A stretch of DNA of 64,000 bases from an uncultured Eubacterium sp. (lineage in GTDB: Bacteria > Bacillota > Clostridia > Lachnospirales > Lachnospiraceae): NCBI GenBank assembly GCA_945946665.1, contig CAMEWO010000007.1, positions 16,123 to 80,122 on the forward strand, given 5' to 3'. A program made the translations under genes and the position numbers. The notes beneath the pieces are model-generated. The model did no database searches and was not told where the DNA came from. It saw only the letters and a list, made by a program, of their open reading frames with translations. Shown here piece by piece: positions 1 through 7,962 of this stretch. Every line of letters begins with the position of its first letter. Position 1 is the stretch's first letter.

Positions 1-578
1 CTGCTTCCTTTGAATCAAGCATATCCTGGGACTTCAACCGGTCAATCTTCGCATCCGTTATAGATTCTGTCATAGCTTTTACAGACAGTTTCCCTTTCTC
101 AACCTGCTTGCTGTATTCATTTTTCAAATCATTTAATTCTTTTACTTTCTCCTTATATTCCGTCGAATCTGTGTTACCAGCAGAATCAGATTCAACACCA
201 TACAACTCCTTAAGGTTATCCAGTTCTTTATCAATATCGTCTATTTTTGAATTAGCTTCCCGGATTTCTGTGACTACAGCCTCTTTGCTGTCCTGCATAT
301 CCTTAATGCCCTGGCTGGTCTCATTATCTCTTTCCCAGGCATCATTAATAAGCTTCATTGCCTTATTTCTGGCACTGTTTCTCTTGTCACTGATTCTGTC
401 AGAGATATCATTTTCGGAATTATTTCCCGGATTAACATTGTTAGCGTTAAGATAGTTACCAAGCTTTCTTGCATCTATGGTTTTTCTGTTGTCTGATGTC
501 TGGGATTTAAGAGAAATATCTGATTTCCTGGAACTATTAATATTAGTATTTATATTATTTGCCTTTACTGTAAGCATA
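1..578 (-). CDS. Partial coiled-coil protein of unknown function (N-terminal part)
   Basis: An open frame starts at an ATG at 578 and runs off the left edge, so only about the first 192 residues are seen. A GAGGGAG ribosome site lies about ten bases upstream of the ATG. The first 70 residues are Asn/Ser/Lys-rich and probably disordered. From about residue 75 the protein is dense in Lys, Glu, Asp and Asn with heptad-like spacing, suggesting a long coiled coil. There is no signal peptide or membrane segment in the visible part. It lies downstream of the DUF6033 gene on the same strand with a 72-base gap, so the two are probably cotranscribed. I recognise no family. Confidence 0.6.
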
Positions 579-650
579 TCATTATCACTCCCTCTTAAAC
601 TGTATATATGCTGCCAGCTTGTATTACGATGTTTTTTTACAATTCCCTAA

Positions 651-1397
651 TTACACTGTAAAATCAATCTTCTGTCCAAGCTGTTTCTCTGATTCCGTCC
701 TGATATTGTCACTCTTTATCAACTGCTGTACATCTGAAACCTTCTGAAGAAGTTCTTCAATAGAATTGGCCGTCACCATAACAGTATCCTCATCATTCTG
801 CACAATTCTTCCTTCATCCTTTGTCTTGTGAAGTCTTTCTTCCTGTTCTTTTTTAGCAGCTTTCTTAGCCTCAGCTTTCTTTTCTTCCTTCTTATTCTCT
901 GCCTTCTTTTCTATACGCTCTTTCTGGGCTGCACTGGATTTATTAAGTACTGCAAAAAACGAAGCTGTTCCATTATCATTAACCTGCATTCCAAATCCTT
1001 TTACACTGGCTCCCGTTGCTGAAAGGCTGCTGCTAAGCTTATCTAATCCACTGGCTGCATTAGCAATAATTCCCTCATATTGCTTTCTGTAATTCTCATC
1101 CTCTGCCATTCTCTCAATCTTGTCTTCGTCAATGAGAACCACCATATTACTGGCATTAGCAAAGCTGGCAGCATTTGCTTTAGCATTCTCCTTCTGGTCC
1201 TCACTTACAAGTATGAAATTCATGTTAGAATATTTCTTTTTTAATTCCTCATAATACTTTGAAGCCTTATCACTTAATTCAGGCTTGCCAATTGTCTGTC
1301 CATAAGATTTCGTCTGGGAAGTTTTCTTAGAATCTCCAGATTTGCTGGTTTTATCATAACCAGCAACATTGTCTGCTATCTGCGAAATATTACTCAT
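651..1397 (-). CDS. DUF6033 family protein
   Basis: A 248-residue soluble protein. Its N-terminus is Ser/Lys-rich (to about residue 40), the middle (about 40-160) is a folded-looking region containing the segment YYEELKKKYSNMNFILVS, and residues about 160-195 are an almost pure Lys/Glu/Ala helix. The C-terminus is a second short helical region. This layout matches the DUF6033 proteins common in Lachnospiraceae; no molecular function is established for them that I know of. The visible end of the neighbouring gene (1-578) follows on the same strand, so these may form one unit. The family assignment is from recall of sequence style rather than a search. Confidence 0.6.
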   Translation of the reverse strand: MSNISQIADNVAGYDKTSKSGDSKKTSQTKSYGQTIGKPELSDKASKYYEELKKKYSNMNFILVSEDQKENAKANAASFANASNMVVLIDEDKIERMAEDENYRKQYEGIIANAASGLDKLSSSLSATGASVKGFGMQVNDNGTASFFAVLNKSSAAQKERIEKKAENKKEEKKAEAKKAAKKEQEERLHKTKDEGRIVQNDEDTVMVTANSIEELLQKVSDVQQLIKSDNIRTESEKQLGQKIDFTV

Positions 1398-1587
1398 AGA
1401 TTCATTCCTCCTTGAATGTGCATTTTGCCAAAATCCATTTCGGCATACTTTGATTTACGAAAGGCTGATACACCTTTTCATAACTTATATATCGACATAT
1501 TATCATAAATGTTTATGATATTTTTATTTTTTATTATTTATGTTAAAATATGTCTGCTTACTATATATGTAGATTGGAGATAAATAT

Positions 1588-2784
1588 ATGTTAACATCCC
1601 TTGCACTGGTATTTCTTGTTGGACTCAGCTTTGCTGCAATCTGTGAGAAAATCAGGCTGCCACGAATAATCGGCATGCTGCTTACAGGAATTCTGCTTGG
1701 ACCTTATGTCCTCAACCTGCTTGACCCGTCAATTCTATCCATATCATCTGATTTAAGACAGATGGCACTGGTAATAATACTTATAAAAGCTGGTCTTTCA
1801 CTTAACTGGAATGATTTAAAAAAGGTAGGACGTCCTGCAATTCTTATGTCTTTTCTTCCTGCAATATTTGAAATTGTGGCATTCATCATATTTGCGCCAT
1901 CAATTCTTCACATAAGCCACCTGGAATCAGCCCTCACTGGAGCTGTTCTTGCCGCTGTATCTCCAGCTGTTGTAGTGCCAAGAATGGTTTCACTTATTGA
2001 AGAAGGATATGGAACTGATAAAGGTATTCCACAGATGATTCTTGCTGGTGCATCCGTGGATGACGTATTTGTAATTATTATATTTACTGCCCTTGTTGAC
2101 ATGGTGCAGGGTAAAAATTCTGGTTTTACAGGACTAATCGATATTCCAATAGCAATCATAACCGGGATCGTCCTTGGGTGTATAGCAGGAATCCTCCTTG
2201 CTTATTTCTTTGAAACTAATTACTCCCACAAGCACCTTGTACGTAACAGTGTAAAGGTTATTATAATTCTCGGTACTTCTTTCCTTCTTCTTGCCGTTGA
2301 AGACTGGCTTGAAGGTAAAATTGCTATATCCGGACTTCTTGCTGTTATGAGTATGGCAATGGTTATTGCCGCAAAAAGCATTCCTAAGGTCACAGCACGT
2401 CTCCAGGCAAAATTCGGTAAGCTTTGGATTGCAGCTGAAGTAATTTTATTTGTTCTTGTAGGAGCAGCCGTAAATATCCGTTATACAATGGAAGCCGGAA
2501 TAGGTGCTGTACTCATGATATTTGTGGGCTTATTATTCCGGTCTGCAGGCGTGTTTCTTAGCACAATCGGTACAGGTTTCACGGCAAAAGAAAGACTTTA
2601 CTGTATTATTGCATATATGCCTAAAGCCACCGTGCAGGCGGCAATAGGCGCAATACCACTTTCTCTTGGACTTTCCTGCGGCAACATGGTATTGTCAGTT
2701 GCAGTTCTTTCTATCCTTATTACAGCACCTCTGGGTGCAATAGGAATGGATCTTAGCTACAGGAAACTGCTGGAAAAGAAGTAA
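1588..2784 (+). CDS. Cation/proton antiporter (CPA family membrane protein)
   Basis: A 398-residue polytopic membrane protein with about 12 hydrophobic segments. The opening has the CPA-type pattern EKIRLPRIIGMLLTGILLGP, and GASVDDVF at about residues 153-160 supplies the paired aspartates expected in the ion-binding site of electrogenic Na+/H+ (NapA/Kef-like) exchangers. No C-terminal nucleotide-binding (TrkA) domain is present: the protein ends soon after the last membrane helix. The predicted role is exchange of Na+ or K+ for protons across the cytoplasmic membrane. It stands alone on the plus strand between divergent and convergent neighbours. Exact ion specificity cannot be read from the sequence. 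Confidence 0.85.
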   Translation: MLTSLALVFLVGLSFAAICEKIRLPRIIGMLLTGILLGPYVLNLLDPSILSISSDLRQMALVIILIKAGLSLNWNDLKKVGRPAILMSFLPAIFEIVAFIIFAPSILHISHLESALTGAVLAAVSPAVVVPRMVSLIEEGYGTDKGIPQMILAGASVDDVFVIIIFTALVDMVQGKNSGFTGLIDIPIAIITGIVLGCIAGILLAYFFETNYSHKHLVRNSVKVIIILGTSFLLLAVEDWLEGKIAISGLLAVMSMAMVIAAKSIPKVTARLQAKFGKLWIAAEVILFVLVGAAVNIRYTMEAGIGAVLMIFVGLLFRSAGVFLSTIGTGFTAKERLYCIIAYMPKATVQAAIGAIPLSLGLSCGNMVLSVAVLSILITAPLGAIGMDLSYRKLLEKK

Positions 2785-2798
2785 CTTGCAAAATAAAA

Positions 2799-2861
2799 AT
2801 AAGGACCAGTAAGCTAGAATTCTCCTGCCAAACAAGATAATTCTGGCTTACTGACCCTTAT
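2799..2861. terminator. Long hairpin, probable bidirectional terminator
   Basis: ATAAGG-a-CCAGTAAGC pairs with GCTTACTG-a-CCCTTAT around a loop of about 30 bases, itself containing AGAATT/AATTCT. It lies between the convergent antiporter (+) and cupin (-) genes. A-rich and T-rich flanks suit termination in both directions. Confidence 0.7.
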
Positions 2862-2891
2862 TCATACTATTATCAATTACAACGCAGCTTT

Positions 2892-3341
2892 TCACTTCTC
2901 CTGCTCAGCGTCTGCCTTTGTTGCATGTATCGTCCCTGCCGGATGATGTGGTGGTGCATAGATTGTAGATAACTTAAGTGGCATTCTTCCCGTATTAACA
3001 ATATTATGCCATGTACCAGCTGGAACGAACACGGTATCTCCCCTTCCAGCTCTTGTCTGCATATCCATCCTCTCCTGACAGTCGCCCATCATAACCATAG
3101 CCATTCCCTGCTCAATCCTTATTATCTGGTCAGTGTCAGGATGAATCTCTGCACCTATATCAGAGCACACCGGAATACTCATAAGTGTCATCTGGGCATT
3201 ACACCCCGTCCAGAGCGTATGTCTGAAATGTACATTATTCACAGCCATGCATCCCACATTAGCCACATATGGTCCAGGGCCATTATCTACTCTGGATTCA
3301 CAGTTCCAGTTATTCATATTTATCAGTTCACCTATATTCAT
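2892..3341 (-). CDS. Cupin-domain protein
   Basis: A 149-residue single-domain cupin. The two conserved cupin motifs are visible: IHPDTDQIIRIEQG (motif 1; the usual first His pair is replaced by E-IH) and PAGTWHNIVNTG (motif 2 with its metal-binding His). Such proteins bind a metal and often small sugars or act as isomerases; no substrate can be inferred. An internal ATG at 3320 (MNNWN) follows AGGTGA at better spacing than the first ATG and may be the true start. The gene is divergent from the GH43 gene and shares the intergenic region that carries two TTGTACAA palindromes, so it may be coregulated with carbohydrate use. Confidence 0.8.
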   Translation of the reverse strand: MNIGELINMNNWNCESRVDNGPGPYVANVGCMAVNNVHFRHTLWTGCNAQMTLMSIPVCSDIGAEIHPDTDQIIRIEQGMAMVMMGDCQERMDMQTRAGRGDTVFVPAGTWHNIVNTGRMPLKLSTIYAPPHHPAGTIHATKADAEQEK

Positions 3342-3437
3342 TTTTTATATTATATGTCAGAAAAATATAATGTTATCACAAAAATCTGTAAAATAAGTAT
3401 TTTCCGCTACTCTTTCACATTGAATAATTTTCTCTAC

Positions 3438-3472
3438 GTTGTACAATATTCTTATAAAATGTTGTACAATAT
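3438..3472. promoter_or_regulatory. Paired palindromic operator candidate upstream of GH43 gene
   Basis: GTTGTACAATAT occurs twice, at 3438-3449 and 3461-3472, with start-to-start spacing of 23 bases (about two helical turns). Each copy contains the perfect palindrome TTGTACAA. The pair sits 27 bases before the GH43 start codon. It resembles a half-length version of the AraR-type ATTTGTAC/GTACAAAT operator of Bacillus. No regulator gene is adjacent, so the binding protein is unknown. Confidence 0.5.
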
Positions 3473-3498
3473 ACTAAAAAAAACGGAGGATATTTGCC

Positions 3499-5121
3499 AT
3501 GCTCTATAAGAATCCAATAATACCGGGATATAATCCCGACCCAAGTATCTGCCGTGTCGGCAGCGATTTCTACCTTGTTAATTCCACATTTGAATTCTTT
3601 CCGGGTGTTCCAATATATCACAGCAGGAATCTTGTTAACTGGGAACTTACAGGATATTGCCTTACAAGACGTTCACAGCTGGAACTGGAGGGATGCCGTA
3701 ATTCCGGCGGAATATATGCACCTACAATCAGATATCACAAAGGCACGTTCTACATGATAACCACCAATGTCACTGACAAGGGAAATTTCGTGATTCATAC
3801 TGATGATATCAATGGAGAGTGGTCTGAACCGGCCTGGATTGACCAGGGAGGAATTGACCCTTCCCTTTTCTGGGATGATGACGATAAATGTTACTACTGT
3901 TCAACTGGTGTGTTAGATGGAGTAAGAGGAATTGTTGCATTTGAGATTGACCCTCTTACAGGTGAAATTTTATCTGATAAGCACCTCATAAGTGAAGGAT
4001 GTGGTGGACAGTGCGCTGAGGGTCCACACATATACAGGAAAGATGGTTTCTACTACCTTATGATTGCTGAAGGTGGAACTGAATATGCCCATAGGGAGAC
4101 AATGCAAAGGTCTGATAATATATACGGGCCTTACACACCATGTCCACACAACCCAATCATTTCCCACAAAGAATACAAAAAATCTGAGATACAGGCAACA
4201 GGACATGCAGACCTTGTTGAAGATGAAAATGGCAACTGGTGGCTTGTATTCTTAGGTATAAGACGTTTCAGCCATGCTCTCCTCCACAATCTTGGACGTG
4301 AGACATTCCTCGCTCCTGTCACATGGGATGAAGAGGGATGGCCCGTTGTAGGATACAATGGGAACGGTACAATTGAACTTGTTATGGATGCTCCACTTCC
4401 AGGCTCCGACTGTGCTGACACTATTGCCAACACTGTAATTGACAAGTCAACCGGACTTCCATTGATACATGCTGACCACAGCATTAATATTGTTTTTCAC
4501 ACAGATTCACTTGATAAACGTCTTCAATTTACGAGAAATCCTGATATGAGCCGCTACCTGCTTGACAGCGCCAATGGCACCCTGACTCTTACAGGAACAG
4601 ATATAACTCTTAATGAACCAGGAAAGTCCCCAACAATCCTTTCATTCAAACAGCCAGAGTTCACTACCACTCTCACTGCTGCCATGAGCATTAAGGATTC
4701 CGATGCCAGACGCTGTGGAATTGCAGCCTACTACAATAACGATTATCACTATGAGATATACATAGGCAATGATGATAATGGAAAATATGTAGGCTTCTAT
4801 AAACACATTCACGATATGGGTGCTGAGCTTGCCCATATTCCGATAAGCCGTGAGGACTATAATCTCCACCTGCTTGTAAGGATAGACACTGACAGGGAGG
4901 GATACACCTTCTCATATGCCATTGCTGACACTGTTAATCCTGGTGCAAGAATAGCATATGAAAAAATCGGCAGTGGACTTAATGCAGGCTTGAGCACAGA
5001 GGGTACCCGTACCATGACATTTACAGGAACGCTTTTCTCTTTATTTGCAGAAAACGGACATGGAGTATTTGAAAACGGTGTTTCTCTTGCAATTAATCCG
5101 GATGAGAATTACACCCTGTAA
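3499..5121 (+). CDS. Glycoside hydrolase family 43 (beta-xylosidase / arabinofuranosidase type)
   Basis: A 540-residue enzyme of typical length for GH43 beta-xylosidases that carry a C-terminal beta-sandwich. The N-terminal five-bladed propeller shows the family's three catalytic acids: Asp in YNPDPSICR (about residue 15), the pKa-modulating Asp in GGIDPSLFW (about 120) and the general acid Glu in GGQCAEGPHIYR (about 174). The C-terminal half (about 330-540) matches the concanavalin-like sandwich of XynB-type enzymes. No signal peptide is present, so it should act in the cytosol on imported xylo- or arabino-oligosaccharides. The start is supported by ACGGAGG nine bases upstream. No transporter is adjacent. 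Substrate preference between xylose and arabinose side chains is not decidable here. Confidence 0.92.
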   Translation: MLYKNPIIPGYNPDPSICRVGSDFYLVNSTFEFFPGVPIYHSRNLVNWELTGYCLTRRSQLELEGCRNSGGIYAPTIRYHKGTFYMITTNVTDKGNFVIHTDDINGEWSEPAWIDQGGIDPSLFWDDDDKCYYCSTGVLDGVRGIVAFEIDPLTGEILSDKHLISEGCGGQCAEGPHIYRKDGFYYLMIAEGGTEYAHRETMQRSDNIYGPYTPCPHNPIISHKEYKKSEIQATGHADLVEDENGNWWLVFLGIRRFSHALLHNLGRETFLAPVTWDEEGWPVVGYNGNGTIELVMDAPLPGSDCADTIANTVIDKSTGLPLIHADHSINIVFHTDSLDKRLQFTRNPDMSRYLLDSANGTLTLTGTDITLNEPGKSPTILSFKQPEFTTTLTAAMSIKDSDARRCGIAAYYNNDYHYEIYIGNDDNGKYVGFYKHIHDMGAELAHIPISREDYNLHLLVRIDTDREGYTFSYAIADTVNPGARIAYEKIGSGLNAGLSTEGTRTMTFTGTLFSLFAENGHGVFENGVSLAINPDENYTL

Positions 5122-5126
5122 TATAT

Positions 5127-5179
5127 AAGCACCTGTATGATGTGCCATAAAGCTTGAGGCTTACATCTTACAGGTGCTT
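5127..5179. terminator. Terminator hairpin between GH43 and fruR
   Basis: AAGCACCTGTA pairs with TACAGGTGCTT across a loop of about 30 bases. It lies between two convergent genes and probably serves both. Confidence 0.75.
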
Positions 5180-5235
5180 ATTAAATTAATAGCGATATGC
5201 ATTTAATTATCTGGGTTTAATTATACAGCATCTAA

Positions 5236-5991
5236 TTATAACCAGATGATGTTATCAAGCCCGGCAAATGTTCCCTTATTGTTATTATCAGTTATTATAA
5301 CTGCATCATTAATATCGCCAAATGTAACAGAACTGATTCTTCCAAGCTTTTCACTATCTGCCAGAACATATCTGTTCTGACAATGCTTGAAAGCCGTCTC
5401 CTTAACCAGTGCCTCACTGATGTCAGGCGTTGTATATCCTCTCTTCTGGCTGATTCCGTTAGCTCCAAAAAATCCCTTGTTGAAATTCATCTTCTCTAAT
5501 GAAATCACAGCCTGATTGCCAACAACTGCCTCTGTTATTCCCTTAAGTTCACCACCAATAAGAATAACCCTGAAACCAGATACAGCAAGCTTACGTGCAT
5601 GTGTAACAGCATTAGTCACATATGTCGCCCTCTTTTCCGTAAGAAAATCAATCATACATTCTGTGGTTGTTCCTGCATCAATGTATACAAAATCCTCAGG
5701 TTCAACCAATGTCGCTGCATATCTGGCAATTCTTTGCTTCTCATCAGAGTTGACATTCTCCTTCTGGGACACAGAAAGCTCAGTTGTGGAATATACAGCG
5801 TCCTTAGCCACTGCGCCACCAAATACCTTAGTCAGCTTTCCTGCATTATCAAGAGTATTCAAATCCCTCCTTATAGTGGACTCTGAACTGTCAAGTAGTG
5901 TGGTTAATTCCCCAACTGTAATACTACCTCTCTCGTTAAGCAAATGTAATATTTTCTCATGTCTCTGTTCTGTAAACATATGCTGCTTCAT
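5236..5991 (-). CDS. fruR: DeoR-family transcriptional regulator, probable fructose operon repressor
   Basis: A 251-residue DeoR-type protein. The N-terminal winged HTH (about residues 8-60) includes RHEKILHLLNERGSITVGEL and the recognition helix region SESTIRRDLNTLDN. The C-terminal domain has the DeoR sugar-phosphate sensor motif YIDAGTTTECMIDFL. The usual effector of such regulators in fru operons is fructose-1-phosphate (family knowledge). It is the last gene of the fru-pts operon and its start overlaps the end of ptsI by four bases (ATGA-type overlap), giving feedback control through the operon's own transcript. A direct-repeat operator candidate lies upstream of fruK. Confidence 0.85.
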   Translation of the reverse strand: MKQHMFTEQRHEKILHLLNERGSITVGELTTLLDSSESTIRRDLNTLDNAGKLTKVFGGAVAKDAVYSTTELSVSQKENVNSDEKQRIARYAATLVEPEDFVYIDAGTTTECMIDFLTEKRATYVTNAVTHARKLAVSGFRVILIGGELKGITEAVVGNQAVISLEKMNFNKGFFGANGISQKRGYTTPDISEALVKETAFKHCQNRYVLADSEKLGRISSVTFGDINDAVIITDNNNKGTFAGLDNIIWL

Positions 5992-7631
5992 TCACCTGCC
6001 TTAATCTTTGATGTATCTGTTTCTCTTATTATCTTCCTGATTGCAAGCAATTTACCTGCAGATACTGACAGCTCATCAACCCCCATTGATATAAATTCAC
6101 TTGTAAGGGTAGTATCAGCACCTAGTTCGCCACATATTCCTGCCCATATACCCTCTTTATGTGCATTTTCAACTACCATTCTAATCATCTCAAGCACAGC
6201 AGGATGATGACTGTCATAGAATTCATCAAGATTACTGTTCTGACGGTCAATAGCAAGGGTATACTGGGTTAAATCATTAGTTCCTATGCTGAAAAAGTCC
6301 ACCTTCTTAGCCAGTTCACGGCTTATCATTACAGCAGCAGGAGTTTCAATCATTATTCCAGTCTTGGGATTACCGATAGATATTCCGTCTCTTGAAAGTT
6401 CTTCCTTAACCTCCTGCTCAATATCTTTGATTCTGTCTACTTCTGAAACACTTGTAATCATAGGATACATTATTGATATATTACCATATGCACTGGCACG
6501 ATACAAGGCTCTGAGCTGTGTCTTGAAAATCTCAGGTCTTTGAAGACATATTCTTATGGCTCTTAACCCAAGTGCAGGATTCTCCTCTTTACCAAGATTA
6601 AAATACTCTGCCTGCTTATCAGCACCTATATCAAGTGTTCGTATTATTACAGGTTTTCCAGCCATGCTCTCTGCCACTTTCCGGTATATGCTGAACTGTT
6701 CTTCTTCTGTTGGATACGTGTCTCTCTCCAGATATATGAACTCACTCCTGAAAAGCCCTATACCTGCTGCATCGTTATTCAGTACATTTACTACATCTTT
6801 AATATTACCTATATTGGCATATAACTTAATATGTATGCCATCAAGTGTTACATCCTCCTTGCCCTTTAACTGAAGAAGGAGATCTTTTTTCTCAGAATCC
6901 TTCTTCTGCTCTTTTCGCATCTTTTCCAGGGTTTCATCATCTGGATCAATATATATACATCCATTGTTTCCATCTACTATTCCCATGTGCCCGTCAACGC
7001 TCTCATCCAATGGTATGTCTACACCTATAAGTGCTGGAATCCCCATGGTCCTTGCAAGTATAGAAGTATGAGAATTAACTGAACCTTTTTCACTTACAAA
7101 TGATAATATCTTACTCTTGTCCATCTGCACTGTCTCAGATGGTGCCAGATCTTCTGCAAGAACAATTACAGGCTCCTCTGAGTTAATTCCACCTTTCCTG
7201 CTGTCCATGAGTATATTAATAATACGCTCTGTAATATCCTTGACATCTGCTGCCCTTCCACGCATATACTCATCATCCATGGCTGAAAACATCTGGGAGA
7301 AGTTATCGCCTGTCTGTGCCACTGCATATTCTGCATTAACCATCTGGGTGTCTATAATATTCTTTACAGATTCAATATAGTCATCATCATCCAGCATCAT
7401 CTGGTGAATCTCGAATATTGCTGCCCCAGACTCTCCAACTTCCTTCAACGCCTTATCGTACAGACATGCAAGTTCTTCCTTTGCCTTCTCACAGGCCTCC
7501 TGATATCTTGCAACCTCATGTGATGCATCTTCAATCTTTCTGCGTTTTACCTGCTGCTGTCCTTTATCGTAGAGCATCACTTTACCAATAGCCACCCCGG
7601 CAAACACACTTTTTCCAGTATATTTTTTCAT
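5988..7631 (-). CDS. ptsI: Phosphoenolpyruvate-protein phosphotransferase (PTS enzyme I)
   Basis: Enzyme I transfers phosphate from PEP to HPr. The phosphoacceptor region is SHTSILARTMGIPALIG at about residues 185-200. The PEP-binding barrel follows with GLFRSEFIYL, RTLDIGADKQ and the C-terminal FFSIGTNDLTQYTLAIDR and GICGELGAD motifs. Length (547 residues from this start) is slightly short of the usual 570-575 but complete. I place the start at the ATG at 7631 (MKKYTGKS), preceded by GGGGA at five-base spacing; an in-frame ATG at 7643 has no ribosome site. It sits 38 bases after ptsH and overlaps fruR by four bases. Being inside a fructose operon suggests that PTS flux in this organism is geared to fructose. 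Confidence 0.93.
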   Translation of the reverse strand: MKKYTGKSVFAGVAIGKVMLYDKGQQQVKRRKIEDASHEVARYQEACEKAKEELACLYDKALKEVGESGAAIFEIHQMMLDDDDYIESVKNIIDTQMVNAEYAVAQTGDNFSQMFSAMDDEYMRGRAADVKDITERIINILMDSRKGGINSEEPVIVLAEDLAPSETVQMDKSKILSFVSEKGSVNSHTSILARTMGIPALIGVDIPLDESVDGHMGIVDGNNGCIYIDPDDETLEKMRKEQKKDSEKKDLLLQLKGKEDVTLDGIHIKLYANIGNIKDVVNVLNNDAAGIGLFRSEFIYLERDTYPTEEEQFSIYRKVAESMAGKPVIIRTLDIGADKQAEYFNLGKEENPALGLRAIRICLQRPEIFKTQLRALYRASAYGNISIMYPMITSVSEVDRIKDIEQEVKEELSRDGISIGNPKTGIMIETPAAVMISRELAKKVDFFSIGTNDLTQYTLAIDRQNSNLDEFYDSHHPAVLEMIRMVVENAHKEGIWAGICGELGADTTLTSEFISMGVDELSVSAGKLLAIRKIIRETDTSKIKAGE

Positions 7632-7669
7632 AGCAATCCCCATTTCTATAGCATATAACCAATAATACT

Positions 7670-7927
7670 CTACATATTATCCTTCATAAACTGCTGGATT
7701 CTTTCGCATGCTGCTGCTTCATCATCTCCATCACAGGTAATTGTAACCTCATTACCGCTCTTTACTGCAAGTGCCATTATACTGAATATCTTCTTGCAGT
7801 CTCCGCTCTTTCCGTCCTTTTCAATAGTTATTTTGCTGTTAAACTCTTTTGCAGCCTTTACCAGTTCTCCTGCGGGACGAGCATGAATTCCTTCTGGGTC
7901 TGTTATAACATATTTAAATTCAACCAT
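7670..7927 (-). CDS. ptsH: HPr phosphocarrier protein with non-canonical position 46
   Basis: An 85-residue HPr of normal length. The active-site motif DPEGIHARPAGELV puts the phospho-histidine exactly at residue 15. In ordinary Firmicutes HPr, residue 46 is the serine phosphorylated by HPr kinase for catabolite repression. Here the aligned segment is CKKIFSIMALAV and residue 46 is lysine; the nearest serine is residue 49. The protein should therefore carry phosphate from enzyme I to EIIA, but probably cannot be regulated in the usual way at Ser46. It lies between fruA and ptsI, 35 and 38 bases away, in one operon. Confidence 0.92.
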   Translation of the reverse strand: MVEFKYVITDPEGIHARPAGELVKAAKEFNSKITIEKDGKSGDCKKIFSIMALAVKSGNEVTITCDGDDEAAACERIQQFMKDNM

Positions 7928-7962
7928 AATAAATCCACCTTTCTAATCATATATTCCACTGT

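Noticed and set aside
108..455. Plus-strand open frame rich in Ser and Leu
   Set aside because: It is the antisense of the coiled-coil gene at 1-578; no ribosome site.
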